From positions 868,001 to 932,000 of the forward strand of contig CP085831.1 in assembly GCA_020809705.1 (NCBI GenBank): a DNA stretch of 64,000 bases. Reading direction: 5' to 3'. Positions within the stretch are counted from its first letter, which is position 1. The number at the start of each line of letters is the position of its first letter. The notes beneath the pieces are model-generated. The model had not been told where the DNA came from, did no database searches, and saw only the letters and a list, made by a program, of their open reading frames with translations. Shown one piece after another: positions 45,871 to 55,760 of the stretch. This DNA is from Calonectria ilicicola. Its lineage: Eukaryota; Ascomycota; Sordariomycetes; Hypocreales; Nectriaceae. The translations under genes were made by a program, and so were the position numbers.

Positions 45871-46839
45871 ATGAGGCAAACACTCAAAGCCCACGTTGGT
45901 GGTATTGCTTCAGTTGCCTTCTCACCCGACGGCCAATGGCTTGCGTCAGCCTCACTTGATAAAACGGTTAAAATATGGGATCTCTCTTCTTCGGCCCCTT
46001 GTATAAGGTCATTTCCATTCGACAGCTCGGTTGGAGCAGTTGCCTTCTTAGCGGATAACCGAAGAATCGCTGTGGGTCTATGTGATGGAGATACTGAGGG
46101 CAGCAAGGAGGGCGAGGAGTGTGTGCTTCAATTTTGGGATATCGAAAGTGGTCTGTGTGTTGAGAGGCTACCGGATCAAAAAGGCCCTATCTGGAGCATT
46201 GCCTTATCACCAAACGGGAAAATGTTGGCATCCACCTCAGGTCTAAAAGTTAGCATGTGGGGTGTGGCGCAGACTCCAACTCAGCTTGTTTGGAAGGTTG
46301 ACGCCGCTACGGATGCAGTCTTGAACAATGATGGAAACCAAAACTATATCCGAACTGTTTCATTCTCATCAGATGGACAGCACCTATCATCGGTGGCGTA
46401 CAATGGAACCGTGGAAATGTGGAATGCCGCCAACGGCAGCCGACTCTGGACCACCGAAATCGGTGCGGCTATCCCAGTTGCGACATTTGTAGGCGAATCA
46501 CTGGCTACAAATGCGCGCAGTCACCACCTTATCAAATTGTTGGACCGAACAAACGGCACCTGTATCCAAACACTCAACCAGAAAGGAAGGGTCTGCTCAA
46601 TCGTTGATTTAGGCCGTCGTCGATTTGCATCGAGTGATGGGGACGGAAAAATTCATGTGTGGGATGAGAAAGGAGCCTTTGTTCAGGATCTTCAAGGTCA
46701 TTCAGGTATAGCATATTCATTAGCATTTTCTGCAGCTAGGCAGTTGCTCGCCTCAGGCTCCCTTGATGAAATGGTCGGGGTGTGGGACCTGAGCAGTATT
46801 TCTGTAGCTCAGCAAGTTGAAGAGGTTAACTCTATTTGA
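45871..46839 (+). CDS. WD40-repeat protein (solo beta-propeller)
   Basis: A single exon encodes 322 residues. About seven WD-type units are visible, the clearest being VAFSPDGQWLASASLDKTVKIWDL near the start and LAFSAARQLLASGSLDEMVGVWDL at the end, which share the GH/SGS-D-x-x-V-x-(I/V)WD pattern. The middle blades are more diverged. The first and last blades look like those of NACHT-WD40 NLR proteins (HET-D/HET-E class), but no nucleotide-binding domain is attached. It may be a free-standing scaffold protein or a detached NLR sensor. Confidence 0.8.
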   Translation: MRQTLKAHVGGIASVAFSPDGQWLASASLDKTVKIWDLSSSAPCIRSFPFDSSVGAVAFLADNRRIAVGLCDGDTEGSKEGEECVLQFWDIESGLCVERLPDQKGPIWSIALSPNGKMLASTSGLKVSMWGVAQTPTQLVWKVDAATDAVLNNDGNQNYIRTVSFSSDGQHLSSVAYNGTVEMWNAANGSRLWTTEIGAAIPVATFVGESLATNARSHHLIKLLDRTNGTCIQTLNQKGRVCSIVDLGRRRFASSDGDGKIHVWDEKGAFVQDLQGHSGIAYSLAFSAARQLLASGSLDEMVGVWDLSSISVAQQVEEVNSI

Positions 46840-46993
46840 CAGATGACTCTTTCATCCGTTAATAAGTAACTTCTAATCCGAGGAAAATTCTAAATGGCTA
46901 CTAGGAGACTATATGACAATGAAAACATGCAATCAACAGAGCTTGCAAGTAATGCAGCCGGGGACTCTAGGAGCGGTCTTTACAGCCTAGAAC

Positions 46994-47659
46994 CTATGAC
47001 GCAAGTAGGTCCATAGGCACAAAACCATCTGCCGCCGATTGGCCTGAGAGAACCAGTTGTATGAGTATGTTGGTTGACGAGGTTCCTTGCACATAGAACG
47101 TCGCAGGTGGAACCAAGCCCTGAGGAACACATGCCAAAGCCCCAGCCTCCACAGCAGCATCGCAGGTAACATATGAAAGTGGAGGGCTCCTGAGTAATCG
47201 GGGAGAAAGTGCGTAGAGTCGAAAGTACCGGGAGTCCCAAGCGACGTAAAGGCCATTGGTCATCAAACGGCTGGTACTATCCTCGATTGAAAATTGAGTG
47301 ACCTGGAAACCAGAATCATCCATATTGAAGCCTACACTGTTACCATCGTCACCGCTCATCACATTTTGGCCGTCGACATTTGAGTTTCCTGAGCCATGAC
47401 CAGTGACATAAAAGGAGGACAGTGCAGATGTGCTTGTGGATGGAGGGGCTGTATCGGCAGCGGTAGTGTCAGCAGTGGCGGTTGAGTTTATCGCGGGAGA
47501 CGTACTAGAGCTCGAAATGAGAGAGGTATCGGTAGGTGCGGCAGTAGGAGTGATGGTCCGTGAAGCTGAGAGACCGGTACTAGTGGGCAAGATGCAACTG
47601 CGGGCGGATGCAAGTGAATTTGTCACTAAGAGCCCCCATAAAATGGAATATAGGCGCAT
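46994..47659 (-). CDS. Ser/Thr-rich secreted protein of unknown function
   Basis: A single exon encodes 221 residues from the ATG at 47659. The signal peptide MRLYSILWGLLVTNSLASA is followed by ~60 residues rich in Ser, Thr and Ala (likely O-glycosylated). A Gly/Asp/Asn-rich globular segment follows (FYVTGHGSGN, then FQVTQFSIEDSTS) with a C-terminal part containing two Cys (TCDAAVEAGALAC). No GPI signal is obvious. No family is recognised. Confidence 0.7.
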   Translation of the reverse strand: MRLYSILWGLLVTNSLASARSCILPTSTGLSASRTITPTAAPTDTSLISSSSTSPAINSTATADTTAADTAPPSTSTSALSSFYVTGHGSGNSNVDGQNVMSGDDGNSVGFNMDDSGFQVTQFSIEDSTSRLMTNGLYVAWDSRYFRLYALSPRLLRSPPLSYVTCDAAVEAGALACVPQGLVPPATFYVQGTSSTNILIQLVLSGQSAADGFVPMDLLAS

Positions 47660-48289
47660 GGTGATGAAAACTACAAAGGGTTTGATCGTTATCGTAGGGG
47701 ATTAGAGAGATCCGGAAAAAAGTTGGCACGAGGATACATTGCTTGGCTTGAATATTTAAGGAAATTATCCTTTGATAACTTTGTTCCCTGGTGCATATGA
47801 TGCTTGTGAGGAATCGTCTTTGCTAAAATTGCATTCCTAGTTAGAAGAATAGTTATGGCCGCGCATGCATTCCAGCATCCCCCACCCTTGCGTGTCACAA
47901 TATTGAGCGTGGAGACGCGTTTTGGTCAGGTCATAAGTTAATACTACGCTAGCGCTGTCTTACCAGTCCTTCAGCATAACAGGCCTCTGCGTTGCCTATA
48001 TCCTGATTTAGACAAATCAGTTATCAAATCAGCAATCGCTGCCCTCATTCTTCTCTTGGGTGTTGGAATTATCTTCAACTGTCGGTGCCTTGGTTATAAA
48101 CTTAGCCAGCGACTTTTCAAAGAGGAACACAAAATTCAGAGATTCAAGTGTAGTTATCGGAGGGGCAGTGATTCTGGTTTCATTAAATCCAAGACCTCCA
48201 ACTCTTCTATTGAGAGTACGCTTCCGCTAAATAAATATCGCCATACTGATTTTAAATTCTCGCATTTCATCGCAGCCGTTAGTGATCGA
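47660..48289. other. Intergenic, nothing recognised
   Basis: Lies between the 5' side of the Ser/Thr-rich gene and the 3' side of the receptor pseudogene. A plus-strand open frame from 48056 overlaps the pseudogene antisense and has no pattern. Confidence 0.5.
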
Positions 48290-49621
48290 CTAACTTTTGC
48301 CTTCATTTTGCATCTCCTCGTCTGTTCGTGTATCTTTCTCGTCTTTATGGGTATCTTCTATTCGCAAGTCAAACGAGTCGTGTTTGGAATGTCCTCTGCC
48401 CTTGTTGAGGCACACGGGACCGTCAGAAGCTTCGGCTTGTATAGGCTGACTTTGCTCCGAATACATGGGGCTCATAGCATTGCTGTAGCTAACCGCTTGC
48501 GATTCATTATTTTTTCTTAAGTAGGCGCCCAGAGATAGAAGACAAGCAACAAGAAGGCCTATGTACGCGTCCATAGCAATCCAAAGCCCTGCAATGAATT
48601 AGAAATCGTTGATGGAAAAATAATATTCTGGATTTGGATTTGAAAACGAACCAACCATGGCCATTGATCGAGTACTGTTAGGATCGCTGAAGTTTATGAC
48701 CATGAATCTCGAAAATGATACGCATATATCAATTATTCCAAGGCAGAAAATCCCACAGACGCTGATCTTCGCCCGACGCCTCATATGAAGGTTATGGATA
48801 ATTGAAAATGGTAAGACAAACACTTGAAATTGACAAGCATCATTAGTTACCAAACAGGGCTCTTGAAAATAAGGATGCTTTCTTACATAATATACTGGTT
48901 GAAATGTACAAACCCCATGCGATAGTGAATGTCGCGTTGAAGCTTTTATAGTCGCACCCAAGTCCAGGTCCTGAATCCGTAATAGCCCTTATTAGCAAGT
49001 TAGCAGGATATTTCCAATATAACGAACCGTTTAAAAGAATATCCAGAACCCATAAAAATAGGAAGTCACTTACCAATACCTACTAACAGGGAAACAGCTG
49101 AATATGAACACTAGTAGGGTTGTTATGTATGCCAAAAGGCAGTATATTGAAACAGTCCACAGGGCGATTCTGCGTTTTCTCATGAATATAGGAAATGATT
49201 TGAAATATACAACGAGCAAAACAGCTTTACTGAGATAGAACATGGTGAAAAACGGAAGACAAGAGAACCACGAGAGCCGGCATGAGCATAAGTTAATTTT
49301 CGATCCATGTTCGGTGGCAAAAGGGAATGAACAGATCCCAACACATATTGCATGTCGGTTCCATCTATAAGACTTTCTCACCTTGTAAATATATGACACC
49401 TATTCTACCTAACCAGAAAAGTTTATAAGAGTATAGTCAACATCTAATCGGAGGACGCCTTAATGATAGAAGACAACATCGAATAACGAGTAGACTAGGG
49501 CAAAGCACCATGCCATCATCATCATATAATCGTTTGGTAATAGTCTGGCTCGCTGAATCTTCAGGCGTAGGTATATACGGGCCGCGATGACGGCGGCCAC
49601 CAGGCCGAGGAGGAGATACAT
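48290..49621 (-). pseudogene. Rhodopsin-domain (PTH11/SAT-like) seven-helix protein with in-frame stops
   Basis: Family pattern is clear along the minus strand. It includes MYLLLGLVAAVIAARIYLRL with LLPNDYMMMMAWCF, PFFTMFYLSKAVLL then FPIFMRKRRIALWTV, CDYKSFNATFTIAW, and IIHNLHMRRRAKISVCGIF with the terminal WIAMDAYIGLLVACLLSL. The later exons join with good splice sites (acceptors near 48988, 48835 and 48590). Between the second and third helices the expected coding frame continues but meets TAA at 49462-49460, TAG at 49411-49409 and TAG at 49402-49400. All three are one C-to-T change from Gln. An intron acceptor in the same area also seems missing. No alternative splicing that removes all three while keeping the loop was found. 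The start is uncertain: an upstream exon may exist. Confidence 0.65.
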
Positions 49622-50557
49622 GATTGTCTGCCATCCTATGAGTTCTGTTGTTGACGCATACTCTTGGTGCGATTTAGGAATGGGGAATGGGTAGACGAAC
49701 CAGTACTATTGAGCCCGACAGGACTGTCATGGTGACGACTATATGATGACGGGATGCCGAAGTTGCAAAACCAGGGCAAATCCTGGGGATCAAGGGGAGC
49801 GGGGCCTTTTCACTATTGCAATTTGACTTTAGCTCTTGAGAATAGGTTTGTGGCTTCATTCTTTTCAACATCAGAATGAAAAGCCGCATTACTAAATCAA
49901 GCTAAGCTAGTGCGATATTCCGGATCAGCTTGAGCACGCTAGTATGAATTCAGAGGATAATGAATCCGGTAGGTTGGTTTGCTCCAAATCACTTTACCCA
50001 TCCGGGCTACCCGTCCACTAGAATGACTCATGACCTTGGATTGTAGCAATATCATTCCCAGAGATCTGGATCGATCAAAAGGTAAGCTACTATTCTCGAG
50101 TGCCCAAGATTTGAGGTGCTCGTCGTGCAGCAGATGCCTATCTGTCCAAGTTCAATGGAAAACTCTCATAAAGAGAGAAACGAAGTATAACTCGAAAGTT
50201 TTTCCCAACTTTTTGTATATCCAGCTTGTACGAGATTTTCCATATGGATTTACTATCAGATTGAAAATGAGTTTCTGATAAGGTTGAGTGTGGTGGTTAG
50301 GTTATAGCCGAGGCCTGCGCTAGTATCCTTTGCGCTGTGCGGAGGGGCCTTTGAGGTCACCGCCACACTTCGCCACCCAGTACATGTAGTCACTTCTTGT
50401 CCGACCATGTGTGATCGTATCTTACCTTGTGTGTTCAACATCAGCAATGAATGTAATGAGGTAGTGATATGTACACAGCAAAGTGGCTAGAACTTCTATC
50501 GCAAGCGAAATTGGGTGGGAATGCAAGTACCGATTATCTCTAGCTATCCCAATTGGC
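49622..50557. other. Intergenic, nothing recognised
   Basis: May include a missing first exon of the receptor pseudogene (a CAATAG acceptor-like site precedes YWFVYPFPIPK codons). Otherwise no gene-like frame. Confidence 0.4.
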
Positions 50558-50923
50558 TCAAAAGTTGGCGTATGGTCTCACTATTTCCTTCTGACGGGCT
50601 GGGGCTAAAGTTTCGGAGGCTGAGGTCTCGGTCGAAGCGTCGCATGTTGACATTGTGGTGGTTGATGTAGTGATAGTGACTGACGGTGTGAGTATTGATG
50701 TAGTAATAATTGATGCAGTCATGGTTGATGAACTGAAAATTGATGAGGGGGTGGATGAATTAAGACTGAGACTAATGGTTGTACTTCCAGAGAAATCGAC
50801 AGGTGCGAAAATAGAAGGGAGAGATGAAGTCTCGGAACTGCCACTGCTGCTGCCGGGTAAGCTGCAGCAGCCGGCGAATGCAATAGAACCTGCCACAAAT
50901 AGACCGAAAAATATGGTCAGCAA
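50558..50923 (-). CDS. Ser/Thr-rich coding segment, possibly the last exon of a secreted protein
   Basis: The open stretch has no ATG: its first codon is TTG and a TAA precedes it. A CTGAC branch-like word and GTGGCAG acceptor suggest an exon from 50889 on. The product is a short hydrophobic segment, a CC pair and ~90 residues of Ser/Thr with repeated TTS/ITT words. This resembles the mucin-like part of secreted or GPI-anchored fungal proteins. A 5' exon was not identified, so this may also be a remnant. Confidence 0.35.
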   Translation of the reverse strand: MLTIFFGLFVAGSIAFAGCCSLPGSSSGSSETSSLPSIFAPVDFSGSTTISLSLNSSTPSSIFSSSTMTASIITTSILTPSVTITTSTTTMSTCDASTETSASETLAPARQKEIVRPYANF

Positions 50924-52264
50924 TTACATAACATCAACAAAATAAATGAATAAAGTATTGGTAAGCAAAATGAGCGAATCGTAGGAGGGATCCGAAGGGG
51001 AGGTGTGTTATTGGGCTAGCTGCCGATGGTGGTCTTTGGCTAACAAGAAAGACGAAATGTGAATTTCTCACCCCGCATGGTCGCGCCACAATGCAGATAC
51101 ACATTCCCACTGTATATACATCTTATCGACTGGTTGATAGTCTCGGTTCTCATTCTGGAATGGAGAATATTGGATAACAGTGTCGAGGCAACCAAATTGT
51201 GAGCTTTTGTGCTGTTTGTGCCCAACGCTTGAAAGAGAAAACATGCCGGTTCAGATCTTTATCCTCAGCGGCCCGAGGAACCCTATTGAGCTGCTCCACT
51301 ACTTCCACCGAGTGTTCTTAGCTTGTTTCGCTCTTTCTTTCTTTGATGACGATTGGCCCACATCTTTCCCGCCATCACAAACTTCAGTGGCCAAGGCACG
51401 GGATGTCATCAGAAGGCGGGTTGGATTGGATCACTTCCAAATTGGATTAGAAAGGGACACTAGCCCAGTTGTCCCTAGTTTAGGGTCTTGGCGCCACAAC
51501 ACAACCAAGAGTGAAGGGGAAAAAACAACAGAGAAATGTGACTGTGATTGGTTAAATGTAATTATTGTCCTCTTGCCAGCCAATAATTCGTCATGGATTT
51601 CCCGTTGTTTGTTTATATCTCGACTTTCCATGCGCCGGTATAATCTAGTTATGTTGTAAGCTCTTGCAGTAGATCCTATTGCTTTCTGTGTCTTATTTTA
51701 ATCTCCCAAGCAATGGCATTTCTTTCCCTGTGTGGTCAGTCTACAAACCGTCGATGGTTCGTTTAAGTGATGCTCCAAGTAGCTTGGCCATTCTGGATCA
51801 CGCACTCACCGCAGAACAAAGTAAACCGAAGGGTTCTGTTCCAAAAGGCTTTAGAGAGGATTAATAATAGGTTAGTTCCCGTTTGTTTGCGAATGAAATG
51901 TTCAGCGAAATTGCCTAGATGCCGTCAACTCTCGCACAAGGTCCCCCGCCTCAGTGAACATCAACTGTGAAAATAATACTAGAAACAAAGTATGCCCGAC
52001 AATAAACACGTAAGAAAGACCCCAACGACAGTAAATGAATTCACTCAAGGCAGGAGAAGAGCCTGAAGCCATCGCCTGACTCTGCGTCTCATGCAGTGTT
52101 TTGCATCTTACTTTATACTCTCACATGACTGATTAACTTTCTGAGAAATACCGCGCAAATTAAAGGCATTATACATGATTCTATTTTACATTCTATTCTA
52201 TAGTCTATAACTTCTATGTGTTTCTTTTGTCTATCCCAAACCGTTCGTTCTGCTATTAGCTTCG
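50924..52264. other. Intergenic, nothing recognised
   Basis: About 1.3 kb. A plus-strand frame at 51180-51659 has no ATG context, signal or motif that supports a gene. Confidence 0.45.
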
Positions 52265-53400
52265 CTAAACTGGTGACGTTGCTCTTGTTCCCGCTGCACT
52301 CTCTAAATCTGAATGTGTAGCCTTCCCATGTGAATCTAGCATGCGCAACCGAAATTTCCCAACACGGCCTGGATATTCGCCGTGATGAACATCCATGGGA
52401 GACTCGGTGACCAAGTACATCCACCAGTAGTATACGCCGCAAAAAAGGCTGCCTCCAAGAATATTTCCAAAAAGTGCAGGGATCATGCCTGGTTGCAAAT
52501 AATTAGCCTCATTGTATGCCAAGAGCCATGCGCACGCTGCTTACCCTTCCAGATGTACAATCCAACAGTTAAATCGGGGGTTCCCATCCAAATTCCCAAG
52601 GGGATGAAAAACATGTTGGCTACAACGTGATCGAATCCCAAGGCTACAAAAGCAAATGTAGGGATCCACATGCCAATGACCTTGGAAGCCATATCCTTTC
52701 CTTGGGTACCGAGAAAGCACGCAAGGCAAACGAGCCAATTGCATCCAATAGCTCGGATAAATATTTGATGTGCGGCGGGTATAATCTGCTTCTTAGTGGT
52801 GAAGGCAATCACTTCTTCCTTGTAAACATCTGCGTCGAAAAGGCCTCCATCTGCAGGTTAAGCTATTAGCGCTGGCTCAAGACCAGGTCATGGTGGTATG
52901 CAAACTTACATCCGACAAGGATCGCCATGACGAACAGGGAACCCAAAAGATTTCCAACAAAGCAAAGTAACCAATGCAAAAGCATTCGCCATACAGTTAA
53001 TCTTCGACTAAGAACGGCGACCAAGGTGAACTAACCATGGAGTTAGACGAATGACTCGACAGTAACGGCACAAAAGGAGTGCAGGGCAAGAACCCACCAT
53101 GTTTGTTGACGTGAACAAGTCAGCACCACTTAATATTACTATGACCAAGCCCAAAGGAAAGACGAGGGCACCAATAATCTTGATGAGACCAGGCGCATTT
53201 TCCTGGTACCAAGGCGCGGTTAGGGCCGTCAAAGACACAGCACATCCGAAGCTGAGAATGCATCCGGCAGAAATGGCCGACAAAAAGACCTTGTCCGGAC
53301 GCGAATTTCCCTTTTTGACGCCGGCACGACAGACGAGCTCGGCAGTTTCAGCCGGGGTGCACGCCGTGCAGCTGGCCACATCGATGGTAGTGTTGGCCAT
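52265..53400 (-). CDS. Formate/nitrite transporter (FNT) family channel, four exons
   Basis: Exons: 53400-53098, 53030-52910, 52850-52545 and 52488-52265, giving 317 residues with six hydrophobic segments. Landmarks: the N-terminal [14 protein letters not shown], then [17 protein letters not shown], the first re-entrant region [12 protein letters not shown], continued across intron 1 by [14 protein letters not shown], and [21 protein letters not shown] pentamers pass small monovalent anions (formate, nitrite, lactate or acetate) coupled to protons. Which one applies here is not clear. The start at 53400 ([11 protein letters not shown]) was chosen because the longer frame to 53544 is basic and unconserved-looking. 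Confidence 0.9.
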
Positions 53401-55760
53401 GATGCTGGATGGAATATAGTGGCTCAACGAGTTGTGGCGTTGTTTCCGAAGGCCGGATGCCCCTGGAGCTTTATTTCTGCTGAAAGGCACGACTGATCCC
53501 CTGAGGCTCAACCATGACGGGGAGTCCGAAATTCCCAGAGACACCGAGCCGTGCCAAAGATGCCGAACAATGTCGAGAAAAGACCGCAGGGGTCCACATT
53601 GCTAGTAGGTTTAGTTGCACAGCCAAGCTGGGCAACGTATCTTAGGCGCACGTCCCACAACATTTCACGATAGCGGCTCTTATCTACAACCTTAGCCAAG
53701 TGAGTAGCTCGGCTTCATTTTTGTTTCGATGACATGGCATATCAAGGCACCCGGGAACCTCTCCGAAGACACGGTAGATACTCGACATCTTGAAAAATCT
53801 CAATTGGCATTTTTACCCACCGTAATCCCCAGACGCGAGATGGGGTCAAGATGGCGCGGGGACCTCTGACATGTGGTATGATCTAAAGTAGTGGAGTTTT
53901 GTGGATAAAGAATCAACCTTACTTGATTGAGGCGGAGTAGTGGTGGAGCGAGGAGCCACCGTCGCCGATGCTAAAACGAGGCGCTCCCTTCGACCAAGCG
54001 ACTCGCAGAGAAATCCGGGAACTGCCAAACGGTTGCGTCTTTTTCCATGATCGTGACTGGTCTACACGTCGCGCCACACGCGTATACCTCCACTGACGCT
54101 ATCTGAAAGCTACCCAAAAGGAGCCAGTTGAGTGGTTCTCGATTTGGAAAAAATACGACGACTTGAAGTGGCCAGATCCAATGCAATGATAAGCGACGTG
54201 TCAGATGAAACCGCCGACATCGCATAAGAATGACCATGAAAAAAAAATTAGGGCGTGGTTTAGCGCTTGCGGTGTTAAATCCCGTGAGGCTTTTGTTGTT
54301 GTCCTGTGACTCAGGAAGATGGAACCGTGATATGCTTCTGTACGTCCTCGAATCGATGCCGAGAGAACCGACACGAGTCTTTGCATTTGATCTTGGGTGC
54401 ATTGACACATGCCAATGGAAGCCGGAGAATCCCTTATCTACTCTTCACACTCCTATTTATGGAATTACTTTCATGACGCGTCAAGAAAATTTGAATTTTC
54501 CCGTACAAATTTATTATGGGGAGGATCTTGTTGGTGTGGATTTGTAGCATCTCCGCGGGTCCTCCAATTGAGGTGCGAGCGTGGATCCCAATCTCCGTAA
54601 TTATGCTTAAAAACTGGACATTTCCAGTCCCGCAATACCTGCCCCTGAAGCGTAAAGCACGAGATCCTTCTGACAGTTGGATGTTTCAGCCTTTCTAGTG
54701 AACCCGAGGAAGATTTATTGAAGCTTCTTAGATATCTCCAAGGGATAGTGTCTCGAAAGCATCGGGTAAAGCATATGCAGTCATCTAAGTTTTATGCGAC
54801 ATTAGCGGCGGTTCGTGGTATGATCCCCACTCCAAGCCCAAGTCAAGCCATGATGGGATGGCGCCACACTTGGATAATGCCTATCGTCAACTTTGCGCCC
54901 GTGAAAAAAAGATCACATAGAATAACATGCATCCAATCGTCAATCATTCTTCGAATTCAATGAGTGAGACATAGCCCACTTAGATCGATTTTTTCCCCAT
55001 CCATCTGATGCACGGTAAGGCCAAGTAATTAGATAGAGAGACCAGATGTGCCAGAGCATAAGGCTTAGGCACATTGAACCACAGCACCCAAAAGTAAATG
55101 TGGTGCAATATTTGCATATTCCAAATCATTAAAACTCAACAGAAGGGTTTGTATTACGCAAGCTTCACAGCTATGTATGTGCAACGCATAATCTCAAGAG
55201 CACACCATGGAAGGACCGAAGGCATCAACTCTTGTGAGCTTGAGGGCGAAATAAAATTAGAACAACAAAAGTCAGCGAACGGAAAAATCTCAAGAATAAA
55301 TCACAGGGTAATTCACATTTAGAAGGTAAACTCCGGCGCATCAAATTTTCCGCATTGCCTTCAACAGGTCACCCTTGTACTAGTATTATTCACAGGATCC
55401 TCTCCTGCGTGATAGCACTTGATTAGCATAGGCGCCAAAGCAACGCGACAGAGCGACCGACGGACAGGGTGTGCATCCACATGTCGTTCAAATACCAACA
55501 GGGCTATCGCGAGTCAAAACAGTCATCCTCTTCAAAAATAACAATCAATATGCTCGTACAATGTGATGTGGATTTTCGAATGATTTTTTTTATTTCTCTT
55601 AGCTCAACAAAAAAAATCATCAATTGAAGTGCTCTGTGAATGTTCTGCCAACTCAGCCTCAATGGACCTCGCTTTTTTACCAATCAGAGACAGGCACATA
55701 ACGCCACAAAACAACAGCTACCTGACATCTTCCCCTCTTCAAACAATAGCGCGAATTATC
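53401..55760. other. Long intergenic region, no gene recognised
   Basis: About 2.4 kb between divergent genes. Several 60-145-codon frames exist on both strands but overlap one another and show no conserved pattern, signal peptide or good splice joins. Confidence 0.45.

Noticed and set aside
51180..51659. 159-codon plus-strand frame
   Set aside because: No motif, signal peptide or codon pattern typical of neighbours, and no splice partners.
54230..54547. 105-codon plus-strand frame in the long gap before the NB-ARC gene
   Set aside because: No recognisable domain, and competing frames on the other strand are equally long.
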